Under the pieces are notes generated by a model, which made no database searches, was not told where the DNA came from, and worked only from the letters and a program-made list of their open reading frames with translations. A program made the position numbers and the translations under genes. This document shows, piece after piece, positions 1 through 11,751 of a DNA stretch of 64,000 bases (within the stretch, counting starts at the first letter, position 1; each line of letters begins with the position of its first letter). Source of the stretch: Brevipalpus yothersi. Taxonomy: Eukaryota > Arthropoda > Arachnida > Trombidiformes > Tenuipalpidae. The stretch spans positions 35,171 through 99,170 of the forward strand of contig QZCP01000157.1 in NCBI GenBank assembly GCA_003956705.1. The letters run 5' to 3'.

Positions 1-711
1 GCTCACAATGTTGTGATGTAACTTTCTTACTTGATGATGGAAAACATAAGGTTACTGCTCATAAATTGTTCTTGGTGGCTTCCAGCCCAGTGTTTGAAAA
101 GATGTCCACCGATCCAACTCAACAGAGCTCAGAAGTAGTGATAAGCGATCCTAAAATCGATGTTACCAATTTCAGAACATTCATCAAGAGTTTGACTACA
201 GGGAAAGTGGAAATAAGTATGGAAAACGCTATGCAGCAGCTCTACCGTGGCCATGAATATGAGGTTTTCATGGTGTGGGCCACTTGCTGTATATTTCTCA
301 AAAAAAGTCTCAACTTTTCCAACGTTTTCGATATTCTTCCAGTGGTAAGTGTGACAAGTAAAATTTCAATTTAAAATCAAAAGAAGCTTGCAATTCAATT
401 TTCTTTTTCATAGGCTGATTCCTATGGTTCAGAGGAACTCAAGGAAGCTTGTATCATAACCATAGGCCGTGAGTTCAGTGGATAAGCTAAGGACGTGAAA
501 CTCTTCTCAAAGCTGCCTTTTGAACACTCCATTGCAGTGATTGACTATATGCTATCTCGTGGAAAGCAAAATTGGGTCCTACTGCAGGCTTACAAGAGAG
601 AGAGCTTTCAAAGCACACCTCTTGCAGGAATCCAATGGAAAGCTGCGAAAAAGAGCTCCTCACTAAACAAAAGCCTCCACAAATCTATTAGAAAGTGGCT
701 GTAAACACAAG
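1..711 (+). pseudogene. psi-1: BTB/BACK gene, 5' cut by window edge, disabled
   Basis: This is a member of the array whose start lies left of the window. Exon 1 runs to 344, the intron is 345–413 (GTAAGT…TAG) and exon 2 starts at 414 with GCT GAT. The BTB core is clear: CDVTF, GGK-like turn, AHKLF, SSPVF, DPKIDV. Exon 2 carries an in-frame TAA at 483–485 exactly where paralogues have a lysine codon in 'SGK', so a single base change explains it. Further on, near 594–606, the frame shifts within a GA-rich run, because the family motif K-A-F-K-A-x-L-L continues in another frame. Two independent lesions make this a pseudogene. Confidence 0.8.
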
Positions 712-1377
712 CTGGATGACGAATAGACTTGAATACAATTGAAATTCAAAACAAACAGGAGATGAATTATCTTGATACCAGGTTGCTTGTACCTTGCTCT
801 ACAATCTAAATCTACAATCACCTGAAAAATTTGATCTGAAAAAATTTCCTTGTTTCCTTGAAACTTATATTTTTATACTGATCCACTTTGATCTGATGTT
901 CTGTCCTATTTTCTAGTTTTGAAGAATACACTTCGATTAATAGTTTCGCTTGAGAAACCTTTATCTGTTTTTTGCAAATCTCTGACCTCGAAGGGTAAAA
1001 ATCGTGTGGATTCATCGAATTTAACGACATAATTTTAATTTAGAAGTGTTGGAAGTCTTCAAGGATTGAACAGCCCTGTTCAAATTTTCCACTTCGTGCA
1101 ATCATGTTATTATGCTGTAAAGAACAGGATAACCTTGTCGAATGGTACTCAACTTCCAAGAGGTGAGGATGGGCACCAAACTGGGAACTTTCCAACATTG
1201 TACTTCTATACTGCTCATCAATCGAACGATTGCTGGAAGGAAGTAATGTAGGAAGTGATAGAATATTAGGATTATATTGTTTTCATAACAAATTACTCAA
1301 ACAATGTTGATGTGATTTGAGGATCACATCTACAAAAGTTATTTCATCCTCGAAGACGTATCTGAGAGATAGACGTA
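712..1377. other. gene-free stretch
   Basis: Short open frames occur on both strands (for example 818–1030 minus and 1066–1251 plus), but none shows a BTB motif, a splice pattern or any family I know. I see no tRNA, repeat or other feature. Confidence 0.5.
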
Positions 1378-2322
1378 ATGAATGTGAGGATTCGTGGGAA
1401 ATTCAAAGATTTTGTTGACGAAAAGTTGTCAATAAACATTAATTTTGTTTCAAATCGAAAACACGAGTAGTTCACTCTGTTCTTGCCCATGAGTTGGAAT
1501 TAATAGCTTGTAGTCCTGTTTTCGAAACCATGTTCACCAGTTCAATTCCAAAGGACTTACTGAAAGTGATAATCAATGACCCGGAAATAGATTTGAAAAA
1601 ATTCAAAGAGCTCATTCAATATTTTTATTCAGGGAAAAATTAATATCAACTTGAAAAATGCAGCGCTGCTAGCTTGTTTAGCTCACAAATATCAAGTTAC
1701 ATCACTGGAGGACGAATGTTATGATCTTTTTGCAGAGAAACTATTAAGTTTGACTCTTTATGATATTCTGAAAATTGTAAGTACATTGTATATTCAAGAA
1801 TAAGCTCTCTATCTGTGATTTAATAAGGATCTTTCAAGTAGGAGAGAATCCCACAATTTCACTATTCAGCCTCAGAATTTAACGTTACCTCTTTAGATCT
1901 TCGGATAATTTTCTCTTAATGAGCTACTATGCTAGCGTGCTCTGGTGCAATTCTTTGATCGTATCGATAATAATTGAGAAAGACATGACACTAATTAGAA
2001 GGTTTATCCATACCTAAGTTATCCCTTCTTCCAGAGCTAATATCGCCTTCTGACCATGATAATTTATTCGTTTTCTCTTTTTTCTTTGAAGGCTGCCCTC
2101 TACAGAATGGATGATCTGAAAGAAAATTGTTTCGAGCTTATAAGTACAAGTGCAGAAGCTCAAAGGGAAAAAGTTTTCTCAAAATTGACCGGTGGAACAA
2201 GTCATTTACCAGTGGGGCTAGTCAATTACTCAGACCAGCATCCTCCATATTATTATGGTGGTCAAAGTGAAATAAGCTCTCAAAGCAAAACCTACATATT
2301 TCTACAAACAGTCAAGAATTAG
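1378..2322 (+). pseudogene. psi-2: degenerate BTB/BACK gene
   Basis: Exon 1 spans about 1378–1776 and ends with the usual ATT|GTAAG. The intron is 1777–2091 and exon 2 starts at 2092. The reading frame is lost at least twice. The N-terminal frame ends at a TAG near 1468, and the BTB core (AHELELIACSPVFETMF, then INDPEID) continues in another frame. A further one-base shift in an A-run near 1638–1642 ends that frame, after which the C-terminal BTB helix (LAHKYQV) resumes. Exon 2 still reads as a BACK-like start (YRMDDLKENCFE). The sequence is closest in style to the A/B subgroups (DPEID, short C-terminal half). Confidence 0.7.
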
Positions 2323-2349
2323 CTTCGAAGGAGCGGTCTCGGGAAACTT

Positions 2350-3323
2350 ACAACTTGTCAGCAACTTTACTTAGCCCATAAACATGATGTGAAACTGCTT
2401 GAATATGTGTGTGTTAATTTTCTTTCAGACCATGTAACCAAAGAGAGATGTAGAGCGAATGTTTATGAAATTCTCAGAGTCGTGAGTATATCCAAATTTC
2501 TTTGTTAGAAAAGCATTGATCTCCGATGCAAGGCCCTATAAATTTCTCATATTAGTTAATATTCTCTCCCAATTAATTCTGGTTCAGCACATATCACGGC
2601 TTCCTTTTGATCTACATGATCATGGTCGTGAATTCTTCTGCTATGTGTTTCCATGATCGTTACAAATTCTTTCATATCTCCTGAATAATTCCTCGTTTCA
2701 TTAATGATCATCCTCCTCTTTAATAGGCTGATCTTTACAACATTCAAGAACTGAAAGAAAAATGTTTGAACCTAATCGTCACTGATGCAGAAGTTCATTT
2801 GGATGAAGCTTTTCCAACATTGTCCCGTGAGCGAATCATTGAAGTTATCGACTATCTAATACCTCTCGGACAATCATGTAAATCGCGTCCTCCTCAAGCA
2901 CAATCATTGCCCAAACAATTGGATTGGTTTCTTGATTTCCGTAGAAATCGTTCCACCTATCCGCATGAAGCCATATGCCACCCTATGCCTCTTGGCTGTC
3001 AAGAACTTCGAAAGCTAAAACTTCCAATAATTGCTGCATCTTGTTCCTGCAATGCTCATAATCTTCTTCATGCTGTCAAAAAATGGCTTCAGTTGAATGT
3101 CTCAGGAAAAAATCTAACCGATCAAGATTATTTGTTTGATATTTGGGAGATTCTGATTCTATCTCTTATGATTCAAATTTGCTTTCAATTTCAAATTTTA
3201 ATTTTAAATTCTTTGAATACTTTTCTACTCAGAAATTTCCTAAGGTGTGAAGAATGCGACCAGATGCGCATCAATCAGATTATATACACTATCAACTTTT
3301 TCACATTACTTCGCTCGCCCTGA
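2350..3323 (+). pseudogene. psi-3: 5'-truncated BTB/BACK relic
   Basis: Only the last part of a BTB exon remains: QQLYLAHKHDV… to 2481, followed by GTGAGT. The intron is 2482–2726. Exon 2 begins at 2727 with GCT GAT and stays open to 3323, much longer than the family norm of 80–120 codons. It holds the expected BACK-like start (YNIQELKEKCL) and the late motif LHAVKKWLQLN, matching the family's LKAFKAWLL, but they are separated by an unusual insertion of about 70 residues. The 5' half of the BTB domain is missing because psi-2's exon 2 lies immediately upstream, so expression as a BTB protein is unlikely. Confidence 0.65.
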
Positions 3324-4207
3324 AAGCTCTCTTCAGTAACCCAATCAAGCAGAGGTGGGAAAACAATTAATCTGGATTCTTATGATTATGCATTGGATCA
3401 CCGATTTGTGTTCAAATATCGCAAGAATCAATGAATAAAATTGCGAATAGTCCGTAGAAAAAGGAAATTTAGAGGGAAAAGTTTTCGTAAACTGTAACCA
3501 TGAGAATTTCTGAGACCATACGAAGTTAGTACCTGCCTCGTAGCTTAAATTTTTGAGATTATAAACTGGGCTTAAATTATCACTATACTTGATAGAGTTA
3601 GCCGTGAACCATCCATATTTTCCATATCCTTCCATGAAAAATCGCTGTATAAGCTTCTGTCTCTGACCGATCATGATTGTGCAAGTTTTAATTATCCAAA
3701 GTTCAGATCTTTCACCCTTATTCAACGAAGTTTTCTCAGTCAATATTCGTTCATCCATAAAATTTGAAAATTATTTAGTTATTTTAGCTTCTATATTCCG
3801 ATTCATCCAGAAATAGATTGAGCTCTTTTACGAGATTTGTAGAGGATGATTTTACTTATTTTACGTGAGACAAAGTTCAGACTCATGTAATTTGAAATTG
3901 GGCAAGGAAATCGACTAAAAATCAGAGTGGATGGACTTTTTCTCGAGTAACCGAACCGATGCCAAGCTCCCCCGCTGATCATGTTTTCGATCTATCAGAA
4001 TCATAGAAATCTCATCTGAGTGATAAGGATAGTTTCTGATCTTTCTGGTATTATCAGAGAAAAAACAGGGAACAGTATCCTTCAATTCTTGAATCTTCAT
4101 CTCTTAATTAAGCCTAGAGGCGTCGCTCCGAACCCAGAATCTCTCGATGTTTCAAAAACATCGATTATCGGACCCTTCAAAGATTCATGATGAATCATTC
4201 ATCAGAC
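3324..4207. other. gene-free stretch
   Basis: No BTB similarity, RNA gene or recognised repeat is seen. A 137-codon minus-strand frame (3345–3758) has no recognisable motif or splice context, and I do not call it. Confidence 0.45.
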
Positions 4208-4220
4208 TAAGCGCGAAGTC
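4208..4220 (+). promoter_or_regulatory. degenerate copy of the shared GAGCGCA upstream element
   Basis: The sequence TAAGCGCGAAGTC resembles the GAGCGCAAGTC form found before BTB-5 and BTB-17. It lies about 320 bases before the BTB-1 ATG, further than the usual 115–190. It is weak on its own; I list it because of position and orientation. Confidence 0.3.
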
Positions 4221-4539
4221 TTCAATGTGAGGTGTTGTTTCAATTTGATTACTTAAGTCTCTGATTAGTCTGTGTTGTGTTGATTGATAATAGAATTTCT
4301 ATCAGCTCGTCTTTTACCTTCAAGACTAACATCTTTTTTTTATGTTTCAAGCTATTCGTCATTTTTTGAGAATCTCAAGCAACGTGAAACCAGTTGAAGT
4401 TGGTATGCCTTCAGTTTCCTGATTTCAATCATTCGTTTGCCATGATCAATTGAATTTAGAGTTGTTCACCATACCATGCATGCTTCTTCTCATTGCAGGA
4501 TTGACTTCGATCGTGATTTATTCGTTAATTGTTCTTGGG

Positions 4540-5378
4540 ATGTCTCCAATAAAAGTTCAAAGGCTAACTTCAATGACTTATGTTGATGATAATTTTCGAG
4601 AGAGGATCGATCAATTGCTAGAATCAAAAGCGTGTTCAGATGTTTCCTTCTTGTTCGATGGTGGAAAGTGTAAGGTTGCTGGTCATAAACTTTTGTTGAT
4701 GGCTTACAGCTCAGTGTTCCACAATATGTTCAATGGCTTGACTCCCCAGCATACAGATGTTGTGATGGGTGATCCACAAATTGATGTTAACAATTTCAAG
4801 ACATTCATCAAAAGTTTGACCATTGGAAAAGTGGAAATAAACATGAACAATGTTGAGCAGCAACTTTACTTGGCTCATAAATATAAAGTTGATCTGGTGA
4901 AGGAAAGTTGCTCTGCCTTCCTCAAGGAGCATTTGGAATATTCCAATGTTTTCAAGTTTCTTCAGATTGTGAGTATTCCATTTTAGTTCGTCCCTATCGA
5001 TTTTTTTTGCGAAAAAAGTCCTCCAACTGATGAAGATCACTGATCAACTCTTCTTTCTTTTAGGCTGATCGATATCGTATGAATAGTCTCCAGATCTCTT
5101 GTGTGGATGTTTTATCCCGTGAGTTGAAGGAAAAAGCTGAGGATATGGAGCTGTTCACTAAGTTGCCTCTTGAGCATTTCATTGGAGCCATAGATTGTCT
5201 GCAATTTGATAAAGAAGAAGAGTGGTTTGAAGTTCAAGCTTACAATCTTTTGGAAGCTTGTAAAATGCGTCTCTTGGGAAAACCTGAGGGAAAGTCATGT
5301 CGAAGAAGAAACACTCATGGAATAGAAGAGTCTATCAACACCTCAGGAGGTGGCCGCAAGCGGAAGCATGATAATTAA
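4540..5378 (+). CDS. BTB-1: BTB/BACK-like protein, 247 aa
   Basis: Exons are 4540–4968 and 5064–5378; the 95-base intron is phase 0. I chose the ATG at 4540 (MSPIKVQ) because it aligns with BTB-5 (MTLEKVQ) and because TTCTCATTGCAG at 4488–4499 just upstream looks like a 5'-UTR splice acceptor. The BTB fold occupies about residues 20–125, with CSDVSF, GGKCKV, GHKLLL (family AHK), SSVFHNMF and DPQIDV. Exon 2 opens ADRYRMNSLQISC and holds the SKLPLEH-type core (here TKLPLEHFIGAID). The protein ends in GGGRKRKHDN, a basic tail that looks like a nuclear localisation signal. By family knowledge such proteins dimerise and may bind CUL3; substrate unknown. Confidence 0.85.
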
Positions 5379-6404
5379 CCAATGAAATCTATTTGATTTA
5401 CTTTTGTCTAGCTGCTAAGCATCTAATCATTATACACTCTTACCTAAGATGTCATCTGTCAAGTAAACTTTTAAACAAAAAGTTGGGCTTTAAATTGTTT
5501 CATCTGAGCCGTGAAAAGGGATGAGAGAATGAGTTGATTTTTGGAATGGACGAGAAATGTTTCATCAGCTTCAATTAACTGCCTATCACATCAATAGAAG
5601 AAAATTCGACACAGGAAATTCAATCAAATCTCTGTCCGCTTAAAGATGACGGACATATGAGCATTTTGATCAAGATTATAATTGATCATTTCAGACATTT
5701 CGAAGTCTGAACTCAACCAATAAAGAGTAAGTAATCGATGTGAATCACGTTCGAAAATCAGTGGGAAAACTTTCCCTGGGAGTTGAACAATCCACAAAGT
5801 TCAGCAAATTTAGTAGTGAAAATCGTCAGGGAGCTGATAAAGGAGCTTATAAAAAATAATATCGACTTTATTTAAAGTTTATTTAGTATCTTCCACCATT
5901 ATTCGGTGTAGAGGTTTACATTCGATTCGTCTGATCAGGACCATTTGATTTATATTCGACTACTCAAACAGATGACAAAATTTAGTCAAAAAAAGCAGAC
6001 ATGCTGATTCAAATGAGAGCTTGCCGGAACTGAACAGATCTCAACCCAATCATGGTAATTGAATTATTGAAAAAATTTGGTGAACTTCATAGCAGAGCTT
6101 ACCGATTCCGATGAATGAGGTATTAGCTCAATTTGAAGATGATTGCGTTAGTTTGTGAGAAAATCATTTCTCCCTAGGCCTCATTTATTCATCTCTCTAT
6201 TCTTAGAATCGCATGCGATGAATCTCGTACCAACGGAAGTCCAATTACAAGTAATTTGAGATCAACAGAGAAACCATTGTAGACTTACTTTTGAAAACTC
6301 ATGAGATCTGTTCATGACAGTTGTGAAGTCCTAACGAATCGTTGAGCTGTAAACACTTGGTTATCTCTCTTGAAATCAGAACATGAAATCTCTCATTTTT
6401 CTGA
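5379..6404. other. gene-free spacer
   Basis: This is 3' flank of BTB-1 and 5' flank of BTB-2. I see no coding motif, RNA gene or high-identity copy elsewhere in the window. Confidence 0.45.
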
Positions 6405-6579
6405 TATCTTGTTGCATCATTGAGATTTCCCTGTTTAAGTCTGATGCAATCTGCGAATCGTTGTAACTAGAAAACGAATTCCTCTATTTTCTGTTATCTT
6501 GTTGCATCATTCGAAAGATAACTTCGCATATAACTTATCCAAGTGCTTTATGTGCCTGATACTTCTTGAGCGCAGGTCA
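6405..6579 (+). promoter_or_regulatory. putative upstream region of BTB-2 with shared motifs
   Basis: Two copies of TATCTTGTTGCATCAT (6405–6420 and 6495–6510) lie before the shared element TTCTTGAGCGCAGGTCA (6563–6579). The element ends 152 bases before the BTB-2 ATG. The first motif contains TTGCATCA, the reverse complement of TGATGCAA, a known C/EBP–ATF-type site. The second contains AGGTCA, a nuclear-receptor half-site. The same order recurs before BTB-7, -9, -11 and -14. Whether the element binds a factor or ends a 5'-UTR exon (GCGCAG|GTCA) cannot be decided here. Confidence 0.5.
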
Positions 6580-6730
6580 TAGAATTTTTTCAATCGAAAA
6601 GAAGATAAGTAAGAATTCGAATTCGAACAATTTTTTGACCCGATATTTGAAATCAAAACTAATAGTCTTGGACTTGTGTTATTGTGAGAGTTTTTTTCAG
6701 TCATTTTTCGATTTGATATCAGTTTCTGAG

Positions 6731-7509
6731 ATGTCTTCAGATAGATCTGAAGATGATACAGTTGTTTACAAGGACGAAGATTTACACGCCATAATGAGTA
6801 AAATTCTTGGAGATAAGGTCTGTGCTGATGTTACCTTCTTACTTGATGGTGGGAAATCTAAAGTTGCTGCACACAAATTGCCATTGATAGCAGGCAGTCC
6901 AGTGTTTAAGAATATGTTCAGGGGTACCAATCAAGGAGGCTCAGAAGTGGTGATAAACCATCCCAAAATAGATGTCGAAAATTTCAAGCTGTTCATTCAA
7001 AACTTGTCTGTTGGGGAGGTGAAAATTAACTTGAGAAACATTTCACGGCAAACTTACTTGGCCTACAAGTATAAAGCCGAATCTGTGAGAAAATGTTGTT
7101 CTAAATTCATTGCAGAAAGATTGAAGCTCTCCAATGTCTTTGAATTTCTTCAAATCGTAAGTTTCAATGTCTAGCTGATTGAATTTAAATGAGTTGAGAA
7201 TTTTTTGTAAAAAGATTTAATCTGGTAATGCATTTCTCGTCCTAGGCTGATTACTATGATATGAAAGATCTGAAGGAAGCTTGTATTCAAACTTTAATAT
7301 CTGAGTTTAATGGAGAGGAAAAATATGTGAAACTCTTCTCAAAACTGCCTCTTGAACATATCATCTCAGTTTTAGATAATATCCAATCTAATAGCTATGT
7401 ATTCAATACAAGAAAGTTGGATGTCAAGTCTCTAATGGGAGCTTTAAAAGCATGGCTTCTGGAGGAATCTAATGTAATGCCATCGCGAAAAAGAAAAGCT
7501 TCCGAGTAA
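6731..7509 (+). CDS. BTB-2: BTB/BACK-like protein, 229 aa
   Basis: Exons are 6731–7156 and 7246–7509, with an 89-base phase-0 intron. The ATG at 6731 follows GATATCAG|TTTCTGAG, a likely UTR acceptor; the frame is open upstream but family alignment favours this start. The BTB domain (about residues 25–125) shows CADVTFLLDGGKSKV, AHKLPL, GSPVFKNMF and HPKIDV (most copies have DPKIDV). Exon 2 reads ADYYDMKDLKEACIQ, then LFSKLPLEH. It ends exactly in RKRKASE, so the basic NLS-like tail is the C-terminus. A polyadenylation-type AATAAA lies at 7719–7724. It most resembles BTB-4. Confidence 0.87.
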
Positions 7510-8537
7510 GGAGCTTCAACCCTAGAGCCAAGCCCAGACCAAAATTTGAGGTTGATTTTATACAGGATGTCACAAAGGAAAAGGGGTGACAGCACTGTTT
7601 GATCCATAGGTCCATAATAAAGTACCAGTATCTATGAGTATCAACCCTTTTATGACTTTTGAAAGATATCACTTTTGAAAATGAATACTGTATTTTCTTA
7701 ATCATGAGTCGAGATGGAAATAAATGATCTTCACATTAAGCGACTCCAAACATTCGTGTAGTCTTTACTTTTTTGTGTGCCTTTAGAGAAGTTCGCTTGA
7801 AGCAATAAAAATTCCCATCTCAAAATCGAAGCTACCTTTCCCGTATACCACAACGTTCGACCCTCATCTGTCCAATCAATTTTTGTGAAAAAAATTATTT
7901 CAGAATAATCTTGATAGCATGAATCAGATCAAAAACTTCATTTCAGAAAGATGCTGTAGTTGGTGGACTAATCTCCTTCAAGAAGATGCGAAGAAAGTTT
8001 TTGAAGATATTTTGCGAAGCTTACTCAGGATGGGTAAGGAACATGGAAGGTAAGTTGATTACTTATGGTATGATCAGTCGATTTGACTTTTCCTATGACC
8101 AACTTAGCTAGGTGATGGCCTGAAAACATAGCGATGACTCAAATGATTTTCAGTGAATGAGTTTGGGGATGATTCTTCAGCTAAGATGCGCAATCTAGTC
8201 AATCGAGAGTATCACCGAATGACTTCAGTTGAAAACTCGAAACGATATTAACTCAATTTCGGAAGATTCAGAAGTTTTGATTAACGATTTTGGAATCGAT
8301 TGAGGCAATTGAATGTCAGTCAAACATCTGTCCATCACAAAGAATAGCACCCAAACAGCCCAAGCATTCACCGAATGCTCATCTTCAACCGATAAATCAA
8401 TCAATCTCAATGGCGTGGACATTGATCCAAGGTCGGTATCGAGCAAAGAGTAGCTCTTCTCTGTGAGCTGCGCCGATGTCAAAGTCGCAACCAATCATTT
8501 GATTCACATTGATGTAAACAATTTTCTCCATTTTTGG
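7510..8537. other. gene-free spacer
   Basis: After the BTB-2 3' flank I see no conserved coding. An 89-codon minus-strand frame (8225–8494) has no motif and no splice context. Confidence 0.45.
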
Positions 8538-8553
8538 TATCTTCTTGCATCAT
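8538..8553 (+). promoter_or_regulatory. TTGCATCA motif upstream of BTB-3
   Basis: TATCTTCTTGCATCAT differs at one base from the pair before BTB-2. It lies about 250 bases before the BTB-3 ATG. The companion GAGCGCAG element was not found before this gene. Confidence 0.35.
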
Positions 8554-8805
8554 CATTGAAACGTGAGTGATAAATTTAAATTCTTATTAGTTTCACCAGG
8601 AGCATGTTTTAACAATTCAGCTCTCAATTAAACACAGAGCAGCTCTTTATGAAGTGAAGAAATAGTAGTATAGATTTGGATCCGTAGGATTATCTGAGGA
8701 TGAATTGATTCTTGATATTTGATCATTGTGAACACCTCTTAATGTCCAACCAAGTAAGTTGTAAGCTTACTCTGTCTGCCGTTGAATGTAATAATAGCTT
8801 CTGAG

Positions 8806-9574
8806 ATGCCTCCAAAAAAATCCACCAGCAAAACATCTATCTTTCGTAATACAAATTTTCACACTCGAATTAGTGAAATTCTAGAAAAAAAAGTGTTTTC
8901 TGATGTTAACTTTCTATTTGATGGTGGTAAACGCAAAGTTACTGCGTGTAAATTGCACTTAATTGCTGCAAGCCCGGTGTTTAATGAGTTGTTCGATGGT
9001 CAAAAACCGATAGGCCCTCATCTGATGATGGACGATCCCAAGATAAATGTTGACACTTTTGAGGTGTTCATCAAGAATTTATCATCAGAAGAAGTGAAAA
9101 TAGATACGGATAACGTTAAACAGCAAGCTTATTTGGCCCATAAATACCGAGTTAAATCAGTGCAGAACTACTGTTCTGATTTTATGGTAACAGAAGTCAA
9201 CCTTTCCAATGTTTTCGATTACCTACAGATTGTAAGTGTTTACCTCTATTTAGCTGAAATTTACTCTAAACTTGTTAAAAAATTAATCGAATTTAATTTT
9301 AGCTGACAGTCAATTTTCTCTTCCGCAGGCTGATGACTATGAGATGGAAGAGCTCAAGAAAGTTTGCATCACAGTTTTCCTTGAAAGTTTCAAAGGACGA
9401 GATGAGCATGTTGAAAACTTTTCAAAACTGTCTCCTGAACACTTCATCGCAGTTCTAGATAGAATAATATTAAATGACTTAAATTTCCCATTAACAGTCG
9501 ATAAAGTTCGAGATTTGATGAGAGCTTTCAAAGCATGGGTTTTAAGGAGATCCACTGAAATGCAGTCTCGATGA
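8806..9574 (+). CDS. BTB-3: BTB/BACK-like protein, 223 aa, basic tail lost
   Basis: Exons are 8806–9231 and 9329–9574 (97-base phase-0 intron, GTAAGT…CAG). The start MPPKKS is preceded by AATAATAG|CTTCTGAG, the usual pre-ATG signature. The BTB part has FSDVNFLFDGGKRKV, then ACK where most copies have AHK, so the conserved histidine is a cysteine. The segment GPHLMMDDPKINV follows. Exon 2 (ADDYEMEELKKVC) carries FSKLSPEHFIAVLD. A TGA straight after MQSR removes the RKRK tail; bases beyond the stop (AAAAAGCTTT) look like the remains of the family's tail codons. The gene is otherwise intact, so it may make a protein without the nuclear signal. Confidence 0.8.
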
Positions 9575-10615
9575 AAAAGCTTTAGAGCTCTCAACCTCAG
9601 AAGTGGTTGCACTTGAATACTATAAAGAGAATTAATTATTGAGCAAAAAAATTCACGATGGAGGGAAGACAAATGACCTAGAATTTATGAATTTCTATAA
9701 TTGAATGAAATCAAACCGCTAGTTTTGTAACCAAATGTTTGTAAACCATGATGATCATCGTTAAAGATATCACTGTCAAGGGTGAAATTTTGACTTTTCA
9801 GCAATTGAACTCGTTTCACTGGATTAGTACAGTTTTCATCTCAGAATCAGCTGTTTTTCGAAAAAATGTCCTCTCTGATTATTCTTTATTTCTAGAAATA
9901 TTTGAAATATCATAGAAACTTTAACGTTGAATTGAAATAGAGCATTCAAAATTTTTTCACGAAGCTTCCTCTGATCAAACTCATCTGATCTTTTCTATTT
10001 CCCTGTTCACATCATCCTTCTATATATTATGATCTTTATTTCATTTTTTGTCCCACTGTCCTTTGTATGTTTGGCTCAATGAATTTCCTTCATTATTATT
10101 CCGATTCTTTCGATTTTTCTGTACTTTTTTAAAAAAACTCATCTTTTTGGAATTTCATTCGTCCGTTGAAACATTGAGTGAATGAACTCCGGGAAGAGCA
10201 ATGTATCGGAATGTTACCCATTTTTGTGATAATGTTTGAGTCCATGTTTTCTCAAATTCCAATCTATGATCAATCATCACCCTAATAAATGATAATAACT
10301 ATTTGGCCTCTGGAGGTATGAATTTAATTTCCCATAGTATATTAGTACAATCCTAGGGAAAAAATGAAGCGATATCCCTCATCTTTGGTATCCTTAAACA
10401 AGCGTAAAGGTTTATCTATCCCATTCGCCTTTGTCTTTCTTCTCCAGACCTTTGTTTGGTGAAACTCAAGTACAGATGATAATTTTGATCAATAGTCATG
10501 ATGAAATTCTTGCTCAATATTGTTTTTAATTCCGATCAAACATGTTGATTATTCTTTGTTTTTGACTTTTGTATGAAAGATTTCAATTATTTATCATTTG
10601 ACTAGAAATCCGGAA
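9575..10615. other. gene-free spacer
   Basis: No coding motif is recognised. A possible, very degenerate AAGCGTAAAGGT at 10,392–10,403 sits about 210 bases before the BTB-4 ATG and may be a worn copy of the shared upstream element. Confidence 0.4.
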
Positions 10616-11461
10616 ATGCCTCCCAAAAAAGCTCAAGATTCGACAATTGTTTACAGTGATGATGATTTACAGGCACGAGTAAATAAAGTTCTTCAAGATA
10701 AAGCATATTGTGATGTTACCTTCTTACTCGATGGTGGAAAACATAGAGTTGCTGCTCATAAATTGTACTTGATAGCATCCAGTTCAGTGTTTCGTGAGAT
10801 GTTCAATAAGCTGGATGGCTCAGAAGTGAAGATAAACGATCCCTGGATTGATGTTGAAAATTTCAAGCTGTTCATCCAAAATTTATCAACAGGAGAAGTG
10901 GAAATAAATGCCGAAAACGTTACGAAGCAACTTTATTTGGCCCACAAATACAAAGCCAAATCGGTGAAAGATTGCTGTTCAGAATTCCTTTCAAAACATG
11001 TGAAGCCGTCCAATGTTTTTGATATCCTTCCAATTGTAAGTGATCATTTCTGGTTGTCTTACAACTTGTAATTCACATCGTAATTCGTTGGGAAATCTTC
11101 CCTAACTGGGAGGAAGCTAATTATCTATTCTTCTCGTTGGCAGGCCGATTGGTATGATATGGAAGAATTGAGGGAAGTTTGCATTGAAAATATAAGCTGT
11201 GGATTCAGTGGAAAAGATGAGGATGTGAAACTTTTCTCAAAGCTGCCTCTCAAGCATTTAATCGCAGTTATAGATGATCTACTATCGTGTGAAGAGACAG
11301 ATTGGGTTCACGATCAAGCTTACCGTCTCTTGAAAGCTTCCAGAGTATGGCTTTTGGAGGAATCTAATGGAGTTCCATCGAGAAAAAGAAAATCTTCCGA
11401 GGAGGAAGTCTCTCTCATCGGGTTGGAGAGCAGTTGTAAGCGGAAGCTGGGCGAAGAATAA
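10616..11461 (+). CDS. BTB-4: BTB/BACK-like protein, 245 aa
   Basis: Exons are 10616–11035 and 11144–11461 (108-base phase-0 intron; exon 2 starts GCC GAT). The start is MPPKKAQ, after TTTGACTAG|AAATCCGGAA. The BTB domain has YCDVTFLLDGGKHRV, AHKLYL and SSSVFREMF. A shorter loop (NKLDGSEV) makes exon 1 one to three codons shorter than neighbours. Exon 2 (ADWYDMEELREVC) has LFSKLPLKHLIAVIDDLL, then KASRVWLLEESNG. There are two basic clusters, RKRK at about residues 220–223 and CKRK near 238–241. Exon 2 is closer to R-group exon 2 than exon 1 is to R-group exon 1, a hint of exon-wise conversion. Confidence 0.87.
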
Positions 11462-11538
11462 GTTCGATTGCAGCAAAAATTTCATCTGAAGATAGAGATT
11501 CAAATTGTAATCTTATCGAGCTCTTGAAAAGATAGATC

Positions 11539-11751
11539 CTACGGCGTTCCTACAATTCTTTCGAAAACTGGGCTAGCAGCTATCAAGAAAAATTTATGAG
11601 TAGAGACTTTGTGTTTTCCACCATTTAACAAGAAAGTCACATCACAACACACTTTTTTTTCTTCAAGAGTCTTATTTATCCTATCTATGAAGCCTGTATC
11701 ATTGTAAACAATTTGATCTCGATTCTTTTGTATGACTTTTTTTGGCGGCAT
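11539..11751 (-). pseudogene. psi-4: inverted, truncated BTB exon 1 (R-like)
   Basis: This is the only BTB coding piece on the minus strand. From the ATG at 11,751 it reads MPPKKVIQKNRDQIVYND, then CCDVTFLLNGGKHKV, THKFFLIAASPVFER, and breaks off after the first third of the domain. The pre-ATG sequence (GATGATAG|CTGTGAAG) matches BTB-6 and BTB-8, and the RDxIVxND motif is R-group. The rest of such a gene is missing here, but its other half occurs on the plus strand at 12,861–13,108, so an inversion probably split one gene. Confidence 0.75.

Noticed and set aside
1066..1251. 61-codon plus frame between psi-1 and psi-2
   Set aside because: No start context, motif or homologous copy.
8225..8494. 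89-codon minus-strand frame before BTB-3
   Set aside because: No ATG-initiated form of note, no family motif, and not repeated elsewhere.
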